A stretch of 37,967 bases of DNA, taken from positions 1 through 37,967 of IMG/VR virus record IMGVR_UViG_3300038825_000954; one strand, 5' to 3'. Below are positions 1-6,412 of this stretch, piece by piece. This DNA is from a virus. The notes beneath the pieces are model-generated. The model was not told where the DNA came from. It ran no database searches and worked only from the letters and a program-made list of their open reading frames with translations. The number at the start of each line of letters is the position of its first letter. The stretch's first letter is position 1. A program made the position numbers and the translations under genes.

Positions 1-39
1 TCCCTAATAAATCACGCTATTCACTCTCGTATAGCACCA

Positions 40-64
40 CCAGGCCTCGCGCGCGCGCGCCTGG
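40..64. repeat. Alternating CG tract inside an inverted repeat
   Basis: A 13-nt alternating CG run (48-60) is flanked by CCAGGC (40-45) and its complement GCCTGG (59-64). It lies in the non-coding stretch before the first gene. The role is unknown. It marks the start of the GCGC/CCGG-rich left arm and could form a hairpin or a Z-DNA-prone tract. Confidence 0.5.
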
Positions 65-129
65 ACTTGTCTTTAATTGGATCAATTGCGTCATTCCTAC
101 CGGTTGCAATTGCTACCGGCTTAATGCAA

Positions 130-150
130 GTATGTTGTTGTTGCGGTTAA
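130..150 (+). promoter_or_regulatory. Putative early promoter/activator motif, copy 1
   Basis: Contains GTATGTTGTTGT (130-141) followed by TGCGGTTAA. The same 12-mer occurs at 2163-2174 upstream of the gene at 2222, and a related motif lies at 5794-5809. All three sit upstream of the first gene of an operon. No convincing -35/-10 pair accompanies them, so this could be a phage-specific promoter or an activator site. Confidence 0.4.
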
Positions 151-186
151 ATCAATCGCAAGTAACTAATGAAGAGAGTTAGATTA

Positions 187-507
187 ATGCGAAATAGAAT
201 AGGCACGTTTGGAGTAGATTCAGGACAAGTCTTAATTGGTGATCCGTGTTATTTGCGCGACTTTGATAATGACGATTACGACGGCAATCCGGATATAAAT
301 CAGATAGGCGCGTTTAGTTATTCCGGTTCGTGTAATACGACGCGTCAAATAGAATCCGCCGGTACGTTAACCGGCAAGTTTGGCGAAGATGCCGCGGTTG
401 TAGCCTCTACAGGCGATGGTGACGGTGTGTATGAGGTATTCGCCACGTACACCGAAGATAATCGAATAGCGAAATTAGAAATAATATTCATTAAGGAATC
501 AGATTAA
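187..507 (+). CDS. Small phage protein with VDSGQ-GDPCYL motif, unknown function
   Basis: A 106-residue protein carrying the N-terminal signature VDSGQVLIGDPCYL, which recurs in a widespread family of small phage and bacterial proteins (DUF4241-like; assigned by motif only). The rest is acidic and beta-rich with no catalytic motif I can name. The ATG at 187 is preferred over an in-frame ATG at 169 because the purine-rich GAAGAGAG (171-178) sits 8 nt upstream, matching the ribosome sites of other genes here. It is the first gene of a three-gene operon (187-1520) ending at a hairpin terminator. Its DNA belongs to the GCGC/CCGG-rich left arm, unlike the genes from 2222 onward. Confidence 0.75.
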   Translation: MRNRIGTFGVDSGQVLIGDPCYLRDFDNDDYDGNPDINQIGAFSYSGSCNTTRQIESAGTLTGKFGEDAAVVASTGDGDGVYEVFATYTEDNRIAKLEIIFIKESD

Positions 508-508
508 T

Positions 509-1297
509 ATGATTGAACTACTCAAGTTTCAAAACATGCGCGAGAACGCGAAATTGCGCCAAACATTAATCGAGTTTGGATTGATAGCCGGTATTAGAAA
601 CCCCGTCGGGCTAGCGTTCTCATTGCCTAGTGGTTTTATGTGCGGCAAGGTAGCGAAAGAATGTTTAACCTATTCACATCCGATAACCGGCAAAATCAGC
701 CGCGGCAAGGATGCCGAATATTATTGCTTCTCTGCTATCAGTGAGAGTTATTCCGGCAATGCGCGCCGGGCTCGTTGGCACAATTGGGAATTGCTTAACC
801 GTATGTGGAGTTATGCCGGTACTGACTACATCGACATAGCGAATTTCATTATCGAATCATTGCCCAAACGCTACCCGGATCTAATCCGCGTTCACGTTGG
901 CGGAGAGTATCCGGGAACCGAGTTTGGTAGGGAATATATGCGCGCTTGGTTTCATGTTGCGAGAGTTACCGGCATTCACGTTTATTCCTACACGAAGAAT
1001 GTTGAAACCTATCTCGAAGTTAGAAGTGAGCAACCGGTTAACTTCAACATGACTATGTCAATTGGAGGACTACGCGATGATCTAATTATTCGCCACAATC
1101 TCAAGCACGCGCGGGTCATTTATCATCCATCAGAAGCGGATGGCATGCCGATAGACCATAACGACATAAACGCGGTGTTTGGTGATCACTCGTTTAACTT
1201 GCTATTGCATGGTACGCAACCGGCAAAATCTGAAGCTAGCGCGGCAATTAAGCGTATGAAATCCGAGAACGTCAAATTTAGTTATTCGAGTAAATAG
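509..1297 (+). CDS. Gp88-family phage protein
   Basis: A 262-residue protein resembling the gene-product-88 family of phage proteins. Supporting features are FSLPSG (residues 37-42), followed by Cys45, Cys52 and Cys73, an HVGGEY segment near residue 130, and HGTQPAKSEA near residue 235. Family members share the FSLP-C-C-CF order and the terminal HGTQPAGSEA-like block. The molecular function of the family is not established, to my knowledge. The start is one base after the preceding stop, with AAGGA (494-498) as ribosome site. The spaced cysteines suggest metal binding, which is inference. Codon use is enriched in GCGC and CCGG like the rest of the left arm. Confidence 0.8.
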   Translation: MIELLKFQNMRENAKLRQTLIEFGLIAGIRNPVGLAFSLPSGFMCGKVAKECLTYSHPITGKISRGKDAEYYCFSAISESYSGNARRARWHNWELLNRMWSYAGTDYIDIANFIIESLPKRYPDLIRVHVGGEYPGTEFGREYMRAWFHVARVTGIHVYSYTKNVETYLEVRSEQPVNFNMTMSIGGLRDDLIIRHNLKHARVIYHPSEADGMPIDHNDINAVFGDHSFNLLLHGTQPAKSEASAAIKRMKSENVKFSYSSK

Positions 1298-1307
1298 GGG
1301 AATCAAT

Positions 1308-1520
1308 ATGAAACAATCACAAGTCTTAAAGCCCGGTCAATTTACAATTGTTTCGGAATTGCCGAAATGCGATTTTGGCGATACTTGCAAACCCGCAAAA
1401 TTTGACAGTGTCTGCAATATTAATATGCGTAGTTGGGCAAATATGTGCGCGGCACATTACCGCGAATATGGCATCGGTAAATTAGGCGTTGGACTAGGTC
1501 AAAAATTGTTAACCGAATAA
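1308..1520 (+). CDS. Small putative zinc-binding phage protein
   Basis: A 70-residue protein with Cys21, Cys27, Cys36, Cys47 and His50, and a conserved-looking tail ending in LGVGLGQKL. The pattern (paired Cys, then W-A-x-x-C-x-x-H, then G-x-G-Q-x-L) recurs in small phage proteins that look like degenerate zinc ribbons. The function is unknown. GGGGA lies about 8 nt before the ATG. It is the last gene of the left-arm operon, followed within 25 nt by a strong terminator. Confidence 0.7.
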   Translation: MKQSQVLKPGQFTIVSELPKCDFGDTCKPAKFDSVCNINMRSWANMCAAHYREYGIGKLGVGLGQKLLTE

Positions 1521-1963
1521 CTCCAATAACTTAACCGACAATCTGCCCGGCATTTATTGCCGGGCATTTTTGTTTAACCGACAATCGCACAAACGCCGCG
1601 CAACATCTAACCCGGCATAACGTACGCAATGAGCACGCGGTTACCTGTATGGCGCATATAGCAGCATTTAACCGCGTGTTACTTGTACCGGTTAACCGCC
1701 ATTAATCCCTGCAGATATCCACATAGACGCCGCGCACGCGGTTAACCGTCGTAATGCTTAGTTATGGCCTACGCGTTGCCGCGTGTATCAGCTGCTTAAA
1801 CAATCCCAGGGTTATCAGCTGTTAAGACATTTAAATTTAGATATCGGTTAATGCGCGTGTTAATAATGTGGTAGCTCTCGCGTTACCTGGTAATGAATTT
1901 AATCAGGATCGGCCCGGCAATATTTCGCAATGTTTAACCGACAAAATCCGAACTATTTAACCG
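1509..1963. repeat. Cluster of TTAACCG repeats
   Basis: TTAACCG or its complement occurs at 1509, 1531, 1574, 1668, 1692, 1742, 1934 and 1957 (forward) and at 1689, 1739 and 1845 (reverse). At 1689-1698 and 1739-1748 the two orientations fuse into the palindrome CGGTTAACCG. Several forward copies extend to TTTAACCGRCAA. Further copies are at 144, 367, 795 and 1035, and one at 37940. This density in non-coding DNA suggests an iteron-type origin or a protein-binding array. Confidence 0.7.
1544..1574 (+). terminator. Rho-independent terminator
   Basis: Perfect 9-bp stem TGCCCGGCA (1544-1552) / TGCCGGGCA (1558-1566) with a 5-nt loop, followed by TTTTTGTTT. It closes the operon 187-1520. Confidence 0.9.
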
Positions 1964-1973
1964 GCAAATATAC

Positions 1974-2057
1974 AACTGGACTTTTCAAAATTTTCTAGTT
2001 GGGTGAGTAGGTGGCATTGTGCGAACTTTTTTTATCGAATTTTTCAAAAGTCCAGTT
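1974..2057. repeat. 12-bp inverted repeat, arms 60 nt apart
   Basis: AACTGGACTTTT (1974-1985) and its exact complement AAAAGTCCAGTT (2046-2057). The pair lies just beyond the last TTAACCG copy, at the point where the GCGC/CCGG-rich composition ends. CTGGACTT also occurs at 61-68. It may be an operator, an origin element, or a scar of insertion of the left arm. Confidence 0.55.
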
Positions 2058-2162
2058 CAAAATTGGCAGCAAAATAAACAACAAAAGAGATCCGCCAACA
2101 ACCTCGATTTTGCAAAAAAATGTGTTGGTGAGGTGGCGGGGTGGCGTGGCGACATCGCTCTT

Positions 2163-2180
2163 GTATGTTGTTGTGGTAAT
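2163..2180 (+). promoter_or_regulatory. Putative early promoter/activator motif, copy 2
   Basis: GTATGTTGTTGTGGTAAT. It shares GTATGTTGTTGT with 130-141 and GTTGTTGTGGTA with 5798-5809. It lies 42-59 nt before the ATG at 2222. Confidence 0.45.
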
Positions 2181-2221
2181 TTGCTAAAGTACTTAATACG
2201 AAGAGACACAAGGAGAATCAA

Positions 2222-3205
2222 ATGTCTAAACAGGCGCAACGTCTTGCAGAAGAGTTTGCAGAGACTATCCGAAAAGACTTGACCGAAACTGAGTTACTGA
2301 CCGTCAACGAGCGCAACGATAAGCGCAACTACGAAGAACTGTCTTGCGCTACGCACGATTTCATCGACTCAAACGAATCTATGCTCACTGCCATGAAGAG
2401 ACTCAACATCAAAGTTGACCTCGACAGTGACAAGCAAATCGAATTGATAAACGAGGCGTGGCAGATAGCTCAAGAGTCTAACTTCGCACTAAGCAAGTGG
2501 AATCCCGGTGACCAAGCCAACCCTGCGGTTATGTGCGAGATGTGTCAGGCCATCGATACGCCAATTGGTGGCAATTACATAATGACTGTGAGCGAAGAAG
2601 AGTGTAAGTGGATCGACCGAAAAAATCACAAGGAGAATCAAGTGTCAGTAGTAAGCAAATTGAACGAGATCGCAAGCCTAGCCAACGAACTTTGCGAAGC
2701 TTGGGAAGCCGAAGGTAACCGCGACGCTAGCACCATCCCTGCTCCATGGCCTTTCAGTACCGATAAGAGCGGGGGATTGAGTATCGATGAGTGGGCATCG
2801 GAAGTGTCAGGACTAGCGGAGGCTTACGAGCCTGACACTAGTACATCATTCCGAAACAACCCATATCGTCGTGAATGGCGCGACTATTGGAAAGACTACA
2901 CAGACGATCTTGCGATCCCGGAAGATTGGGTAGACAACACATGGCACAACAACGAATTGCCATCATTTATTGTGAATGGCTACCACATTTGGATAAATTC
3001 TCCAAGAGCAGAAGAACGTAAAGAAAACTACACATCAAACGGTTGGAATCCCGACGATTACGAGGATTGGAGATTCGCAGTAAATCTTACTAATGCTGAT
3101 GGCGAAATTATCTATACTCAGTGCCAATCCGAAGACGGTAGCGATCTATTCATAACCCTCGACTTTGACGAGTTAGTTGCCTTTGTAAGTAAGCCTCGCT
3201 CATAG
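2222..3205 (+). CDS. Hypothetical early phage protein, possibly two genes fused
   Basis: A 327-residue acidic protein with no catalytic motif I recognise. The N-terminal part (about 1-70) resembles small phage proteins with a C-A-(S/T)-H-D-F-x-D-x-N pattern (here CATHDFIDSN). The C-terminal part (141-327) looks like a separate domain. The join is marked by an in-frame ribosome site: CACAAGGAGAATCAA before the start codon at 2222 is repeated at 2627-2641 and followed by GTGTC at 2642. The open frame may therefore also yield a 187-residue product from 2642, or be the fusion of two formerly separate genes. It is transcribed alone, between the motif at 2163 and a terminator at 3232. Confidence 0.7.
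   Translation: MSKQAQRLAEEFAETIRKDLTETELLTVNERNDKRNYEELSCATHDFIDSNESMLTAMKRLNIKVDLDSDKQIELINEAWQIAQESNFALSKWNPGDQANPAVMCEMCQAIDTPIGGNYIMTVSEEECKWIDRKNHKENQVSVVSKLNEIASLANELCEAWEAEGNRDASTIPAPWPFSTDKSGGLSIDEWASEVSGLAEAYEPDTSTSFRNNPYRREWRDYWKDYTDDLAIPEDWVDNTWHNNELPSFIVNGYHIWINSPRAEERKENYTSNGWNPDDYEDWRFAVNLTNADGEIIYTQCQSEDGSDLFITLDFDELVAFVSKPRS
2627..2644 (+). promoter_or_regulatory. Internal ribosome binding site with GTG start
   Basis: CACAAGGAGAATCAA followed by GTG (2642), in frame 2 inside the 2222-3205 gene. It is almost identical to the site that starts that gene (2207-2221) and similar to the one before 8764. It predicts a second, shorter product from the same frame. Confidence 0.55.
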
Positions 3206-3231
3206 CCCTCAGATCGCCATACAGCCCACTC

Positions 3232-3262
3232 GCCTCTGCTACTTGTTAGCAGGGGCTTTTTT
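3232..3262 (+). terminator. Rho-independent terminator
   Basis: Stem GCCTCTGCTA (3232-3241) / TAGCAGGGGC (3247-3256), 10 bp with one wobble pair, then six T residues. It lies 27 nt after the stop at 3205. Confidence 0.9.
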
Positions 3263-3308
3263 GGCACTGAGTGCCTTTTACGACCTCGCCAGATCGACGC
3301 ACAGCCCG

Positions 3309-3336
3309 TTGAGCGGGGTCGAGGGTGCTTTACTAT
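3309..3336 (+). promoter_or_regulatory. Possible sigma-70-type promoter
   Basis: TTGAGC (3309-3314), a 16-nt spacer, then TACTAT (3331-3336), located 17-44 nt before the ribosome site of the gene at 3367 and just after a terminator. Each hexamer matches 4 of 6 consensus positions. Confidence 0.35.
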
Positions 3337-3366
3337 TACTGGTTTTGAACTTAGAAGAGGAGAACG

Positions 3367-3669
3367 ATGGATAAGAGAATCATGGATACGAAGACCACAT
3401 TCAGCATGGTCACAGGGGAGCTGCACGAATCGTTGCATTGGATGCGCGAAGCATTCGACACAGACAACAAGGATCGGCTGGCTGGAGAGATCGGATACGC
3501 AGTCAAACTTTTGCACCAGGCTGTTCTTTTGGGCGAACTGGACTCTCATTTTATTTTTAAAAAAATTACGGAACTCGAGGATGAATTGGGTGCGATGGTG
3601 TCTTCGGGTGACGGGGCGACGGCGCGTGAGTGGCCGACATCGCTTGGCTCAATGGGAGGTCAAGAGTGA
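3367..3669 (+). CDS. Hypothetical protein upstream of primase-helicase
   Basis: A 100-residue, mostly helical, acidic protein with no recognised domain. The start is set by AGAAGAGGAG (3353-3362), a strong ribosome site. The last codons overlap the primase-helicase start (GTGA at 3666-3669), so the two are translationally coupled. The function may relate to replication; that rests on position only. Confidence 0.65.
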   Translation: MDKRIMDTKTTFSMVTGELHESLHWMREAFDTDNKDRLAGEIGYAVKLLHQAVLLGELDSHFIFKKITELEDELGAMVSSGDGATAREWPTSLGSMGGQE

Positions 3670-5735
3670 GTATCTTAACTCCAAGAGAAGCTGCGATCGA
3701 GTACGTGACAAAGCGTGGATGGGGTGTGATTGCGACATCGCCCGGCTCAAAGATTCCAGTCGCAGACAAGGAACTACAACCGAACGGCTCAAAGAGTTGG
3801 ACAAAAGATTTAGAGGTCATCGAGAAAATCTACAAGCTTTATCCGAAAGCTGGCGTAGCCGTGGTTTGTGGCGAGGTGTCGAATCTCACAGTGGTGGACT
3901 TAGACTCCAAGGACGTTATGCCATTGCTGGAAGAAGCAGGTCTGAAGATTCCAGAAGGTGGCTACATGGTGCGTACACCGCGTGGTTACCATATTTATCT
4001 ACGCCATGACCCGCTGCTAAAACAAACAGCGTCGGGATTCATACAACATCTCGACGTACGGTCAACAGGTGGCTATGTAATTAGCCCGCCTACCAAGATG
4101 CCCGACAACAAGTTGTATGAAGTCATTCGTAATGGTGAACCGGGTACTTGGCCCGAACTAACTGCCTACAGTCAAGAACACTCTCGAAAGCCATCGCTTA
4201 ACGGAACAGGTGTTTCGGTGTCATCGGTTGCTGATCAGCCCCAATGGGTCACAGAAGCTTTGATGGGTACAGCTGAAGGCAATAGAAATGACGTTCTTGC
4301 AAGTCTCGCAGGGTTCTTCCATTCCAAGCGTCTGGGCGAGGATATAACAGTCCAGATCCTCACGGCTTATGCAGCTAACTGCACCCCACAACTATCGATG
4401 CAAGAACTGACTGCAACAGTGAGGTCTATCTACTCCCGATACCAGTTAGCCGGTGATGGTTATTCCAACGAGGAGCATGAAACGCCCATAATTGACTCGA
4501 GTATCGCTAACCGGAGAGTTATTCGATGGCCGGGGGCGTTAGATCTGATATGTGACTTATCAAGAATTTATGCTTCACGCGAAGGTGTTACTTGCTGGAT
4601 TAAATTTGCAACATCCAAAGGTAAACTCTTTGGTCCGATACGGCTGAACCTGCTCTCGAGCAGTGCAAGAGACAGTCTGGTCAGAGTATTAAACCGTCGG
4701 GTAGAGAAGAACTGGACACTGATACTTGATCAGGTCGCCTCACTGTGTGTCGATTCGATGGACGAGCAGTCGACATCGTACGACATGCGGAAGTACCAAC
4801 TGAGTGAATCTAGTACCAGCTGGTGCATCAAGCCGATGGCATCCAAGGGTGTCAGTAACATCATCTACGGAGCAGCCGGACAAGGTAAAAGCACCATGAT
4901 CATAGCACTGATGCTGTCTTTAGCCTCAGGTAGACCACTTCTCCCCGGAATTGTAGTAGACGAGCCGGGTTCAACCCTTATGTTGGACTGGGAAGACACA
5001 CCAGATGCCTTCTACAAAACGTGTTCAGCCTTACTGGCAGGTGCGGGGATGTCGTGGCAGGACGTAATCTGCGATGTCCGCTATCACAACTTCGCAGGCC
5101 CACTGCAAGATCAAGTGGATACGCTCCAGCGCGAGGTGTCTGAATACCAAATAGAACTGGTGGTAGTCGATAGCTTGGTCGCCTCGAGTGGTATGGATGC
5201 GAACGATGCTGAAGCAGCACGTATCTACCACCAGATCATCGGAGGTCTAGGCGAAAACATCACTGCTATAGGTGTCACTCATATCGCGAAGTCCGGTAAG
5301 GATTCCAACAGCTTCGGCAGTGTGTACTGGGATAACCTCTCCCGCAATAACTGGTTAGTCGCAAGGGAAGAAGAAGAGTTAGAAGAGAACAGCAGTGTGA
5401 TCGCCCTGACTCATAAGAAATCTAACCGAACCTCGTTGATGAAGCCGATAGGTTACAAAGTCAAATACGAAACAGACGAGGATGACCAAGCCACGAAGAT
5501 CTGGTACGAAGAGGCTGACTTAGCACTGTCGGAAACATTGTCTAAGAAGCTGTCTACCACCGATCAGATCCTTTCGCTCATTCGCGACATAGCTATGACT
5601 CCATCCGACATTTCGGAAGAGCTGAGCATGAAGCCAACAACAGTGAGACAAGCACTTCTTCGCGCCAAAGAGCGTGGATTAGTAACAGTTAACTCTGCTG
5701 GTCAGTACAGAAAGAAAAATGACGCTTCTGTGTGA
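3666..5735 (+). CDS. Primase-polymerase / RecA-like helicase fusion with C-terminal winged helix
   Basis: A 689-residue replication protein. Residues about 8-150 form an archaeo-eukaryotic-type primase-polymerase domain: metal site VVDLDS (about 76-81), GYHIYL (about 106), and HLDVRSTGGYVISPP (about 128-142). Residues about 395-610 form a RepA/RecA-like ATPase: Walker A GAAGQGKST (about 402-410) and Walker B ELVVVDSL (about 497-504), with a following THIAKSGK segment. Residues about 633-689 look like a winged helix (IREL-type repeat, TTVRQALLRAKERGLV). Start: GTG at 3666 after GGGAGG (3654-3659); a longer in-frame GTG at 3630 lacks a ribosome site. It should prime and unwind DNA at the fork. 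No separate DNA polymerase is visible, so host polymerase or this protein itself must copy the genome. Confidence 0.9.
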   Translation: MSILTPREAAIEYVTKRGWGVIATSPGSKIPVADKELQPNGSKSWTKDLEVIEKIYKLYPKAGVAVVCGEVSNLTVVDLDSKDVMPLLEEAGLKIPEGGYMVRTPRGYHIYLRHDPLLKQTASGFIQHLDVRSTGGYVISPPTKMPDNKLYEVIRNGEPGTWPELTAYSQEHSRKPSLNGTGVSVSSVADQPQWVTEALMGTAEGNRNDVLASLAGFFHSKRLGEDITVQILTAYAANCTPQLSMQELTATVRSIYSRYQLAGDGYSNEEHETPIIDSSIANRRVIRWPGALDLICDLSRIYASREGVTCWIKFATSKGKLFGPIRLNLLSSSARDSLVRVLNRRVEKNWTLILDQVASLCVDSMDEQSTSYDMRKYQLSESSTSWCIKPMASKGVSNIIYGAAGQGKSTMIIALMLSLASGRPLLPGIVVDEPGSTLMLDWEDTPDAFYKTCSALLAGAGMSWQDVICDVRYHNFAGPLQDQVDTLQREVSEYQIELVVVDSLVASSGMDANDAEAARIYHQIIGGLGENITAIGVTHIAKSGKDSNSFGSVYWDNLSRNNWLVAREEEELEENSSVIALTHKKSNRTSLMKPIGYKVKYETDEDDQATKIWYEEADLALSETLSKKLSTTDQILSLIRDIAMTPSDISEELSMKPTTVRQALLRAKERGLVTVNSAGQYRKKNDASV

Positions 5736-5754
5736 CAAGCCCTTAAGGGCTTGT
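5735..5754. repeat. 20-bp perfect palindrome after the primase-helicase gene
   Basis: ACAAGCCCTTAAGGGCTTGT, overlapping the stop codon. Preceded by GTG, it gives GTGACAAGCC (5732-5741), the same 10-mer found in the control array at 37668-37677. No T-run follows, so it is more likely an operator than a terminator. Confidence 0.6.
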
Positions 5755-5793
5755 ATCACTAGCAGTAAATCGTGGCTTAGAGTGATAGATAGA

Positions 5794-5809
5794 TATTGTT
5801 GTTGTGGTA
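5794..5809 (+). promoter_or_regulatory. Putative early promoter/activator motif, copy 3
   Basis: TATTGTTGTTGTGGTA, sharing GTTGTTGTGGTA exactly with 2168-2179. TATATT follows at 5814-5819 and could be a -10 element. It precedes the long early operon that begins at 5906. Confidence 0.45.
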
Positions 5810-5823
5810 GGATTATATTGCCG

Positions 5824-5884
5824 ACAGGAAGTTGACGCTTCCACCTGTTGGACAGGGGCAGTGGCACGGACATGCTGCTGCCCC
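5824..5884 (+). promoter_or_regulatory. Structured leader with two hairpins
   Basis: GGAAG (5827-5831) pairs with CTTCC (5838-5842), extended by ACAGG/CCTGT. GGGGCAG (5855-5861) pairs with CTGCCCC (5878-5884). They lie between the promoter-like motif and the ribosome site at 5891-5905, so they would be in the mRNA leader and may affect stability or translation. Confidence 0.45.
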
Positions 5885-5905
5885 GCTAAAGAAGAAAGAA
5901 GAGAG

Positions 5906-6175
5906 ATGTTTAGTCAACCTGATTATGAATCGATTCCTAACCCGTCCAGTGTGGAGACAGTCAAAAGGTATATCGAAGCCGGGATACCACCAGGTCAATT
6001 CCTAAAGGCTTTGTTTTCATACCACTTGTCTGCGCTGAAATACGCAGATCCGATCAACAAGCCGTTGCTTGAGTATTGGATTGACTGGATGCACTTTGAG
6101 ATGCCTCGTGGAACAACCGGATCTGTAGAAATTGTTGAACAGCACATTCGGAAAGGAGGAATGAATGCCAATTAG
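5906..6175 (+). CDS. Hypothetical protein, first gene of the long early operon
   Basis: An 89-residue protein without a recognised domain; the middle (GQFLKALFSYHLSALKYAD) looks like one or two helices. ATG at 5906 follows AAGAAGAAAGAAGAGAG closely, a strong purine-rich site; upstream in-frame starts would run through the leader hairpins. The stop overlaps the start of the next gene by 11 nt. Confidence 0.6.
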   Translation: MFSQPDYESIPNPSSVETVKRYIEAGIPPGQFLKALFSYHLSALKYADPINKPLLEYWIDWMHFEMPRGTTGSVEIVEQHIRKGGMNAN

Positions 6176-6395
6176 CAGTAGCACCGCAATCAATCACATC
6201 AAGACATTGCGTGATCGTAAGAAACTTAGCACATCAGAAATCCAGAAAGAACTTGGACTGCGCGCACAAGAAACCGTGCGCCGGTGGTTGAGAGGCGAGA
6301 GTAATCCATCGCCAACGATGTGTACGAAGATCGAAGAACTCAGTGAAGCTCAAGGGATTATCAAAAATCCTGCAGCACCTAACCCGTTTGAATAA
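6165..6395 (+). CDS. HTH DNA-binding protein (Cro/CI-like), probable regulator
   Basis: A 76-residue protein. Residues about 9-60 fit a helix-turn-helix of the Cro/CI/XRE kind: a first helix (HIKTLRDRKKLS), a TSEIQKELGL turn, and a recognition helix (AQETVRRWLRGESNP). The ribosome site AAGGAGG (6153-6159) is 5 nt before the ATG at 6165; another ATG at 6161 belongs to the upstream frame. As the only small repressor-like protein near the early promoters it is the best candidate to bind the palindrome at 5735 or the array at 37654, but that is inference. Confidence 0.7.
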   Translation: MPISSSTAINHIKTLRDRKKLSTSEIQKELGLRAQETVRRWLRGESNPSPTMCTKIEELSEAQGIIKNPAAPNPFE

Positions 6396-6412
6396 TTAGA
6401 AAGAAGAGAGAT

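Larger units (their letters stand above)
1521..2221. other. Non-coding region, candidate replication origin/control region
   Basis: About 700 nt without a credible gene. It contains the terminator at 1544-1574, most of the TTAACCG array, a direct repeat TATCAGCTG at 1786-1794 and 1813-1821, a 12-bp inverted repeat at 1974-1985/2046-2057, an AT-rich stretch around 2030-2120, and the motif before the gene at 2222. Repeats beside an AT-rich stretch are typical of phage and plasmid origins; the origin function itself is inferred. Confidence 0.45.

Noticed and set aside
2019-2282. 87-residue open frame on the + strand
   Set aside because: It has no ribosome site, runs through the inverted repeat and promoter motif, and overlaps the well-supported start at 2222.
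3581-4009. 142-residue + strand frame overlapping the primase start
   Set aside because: Out of frame with the clear primase-polymerase motifs, and Arg/Ser-rich shadow composition.
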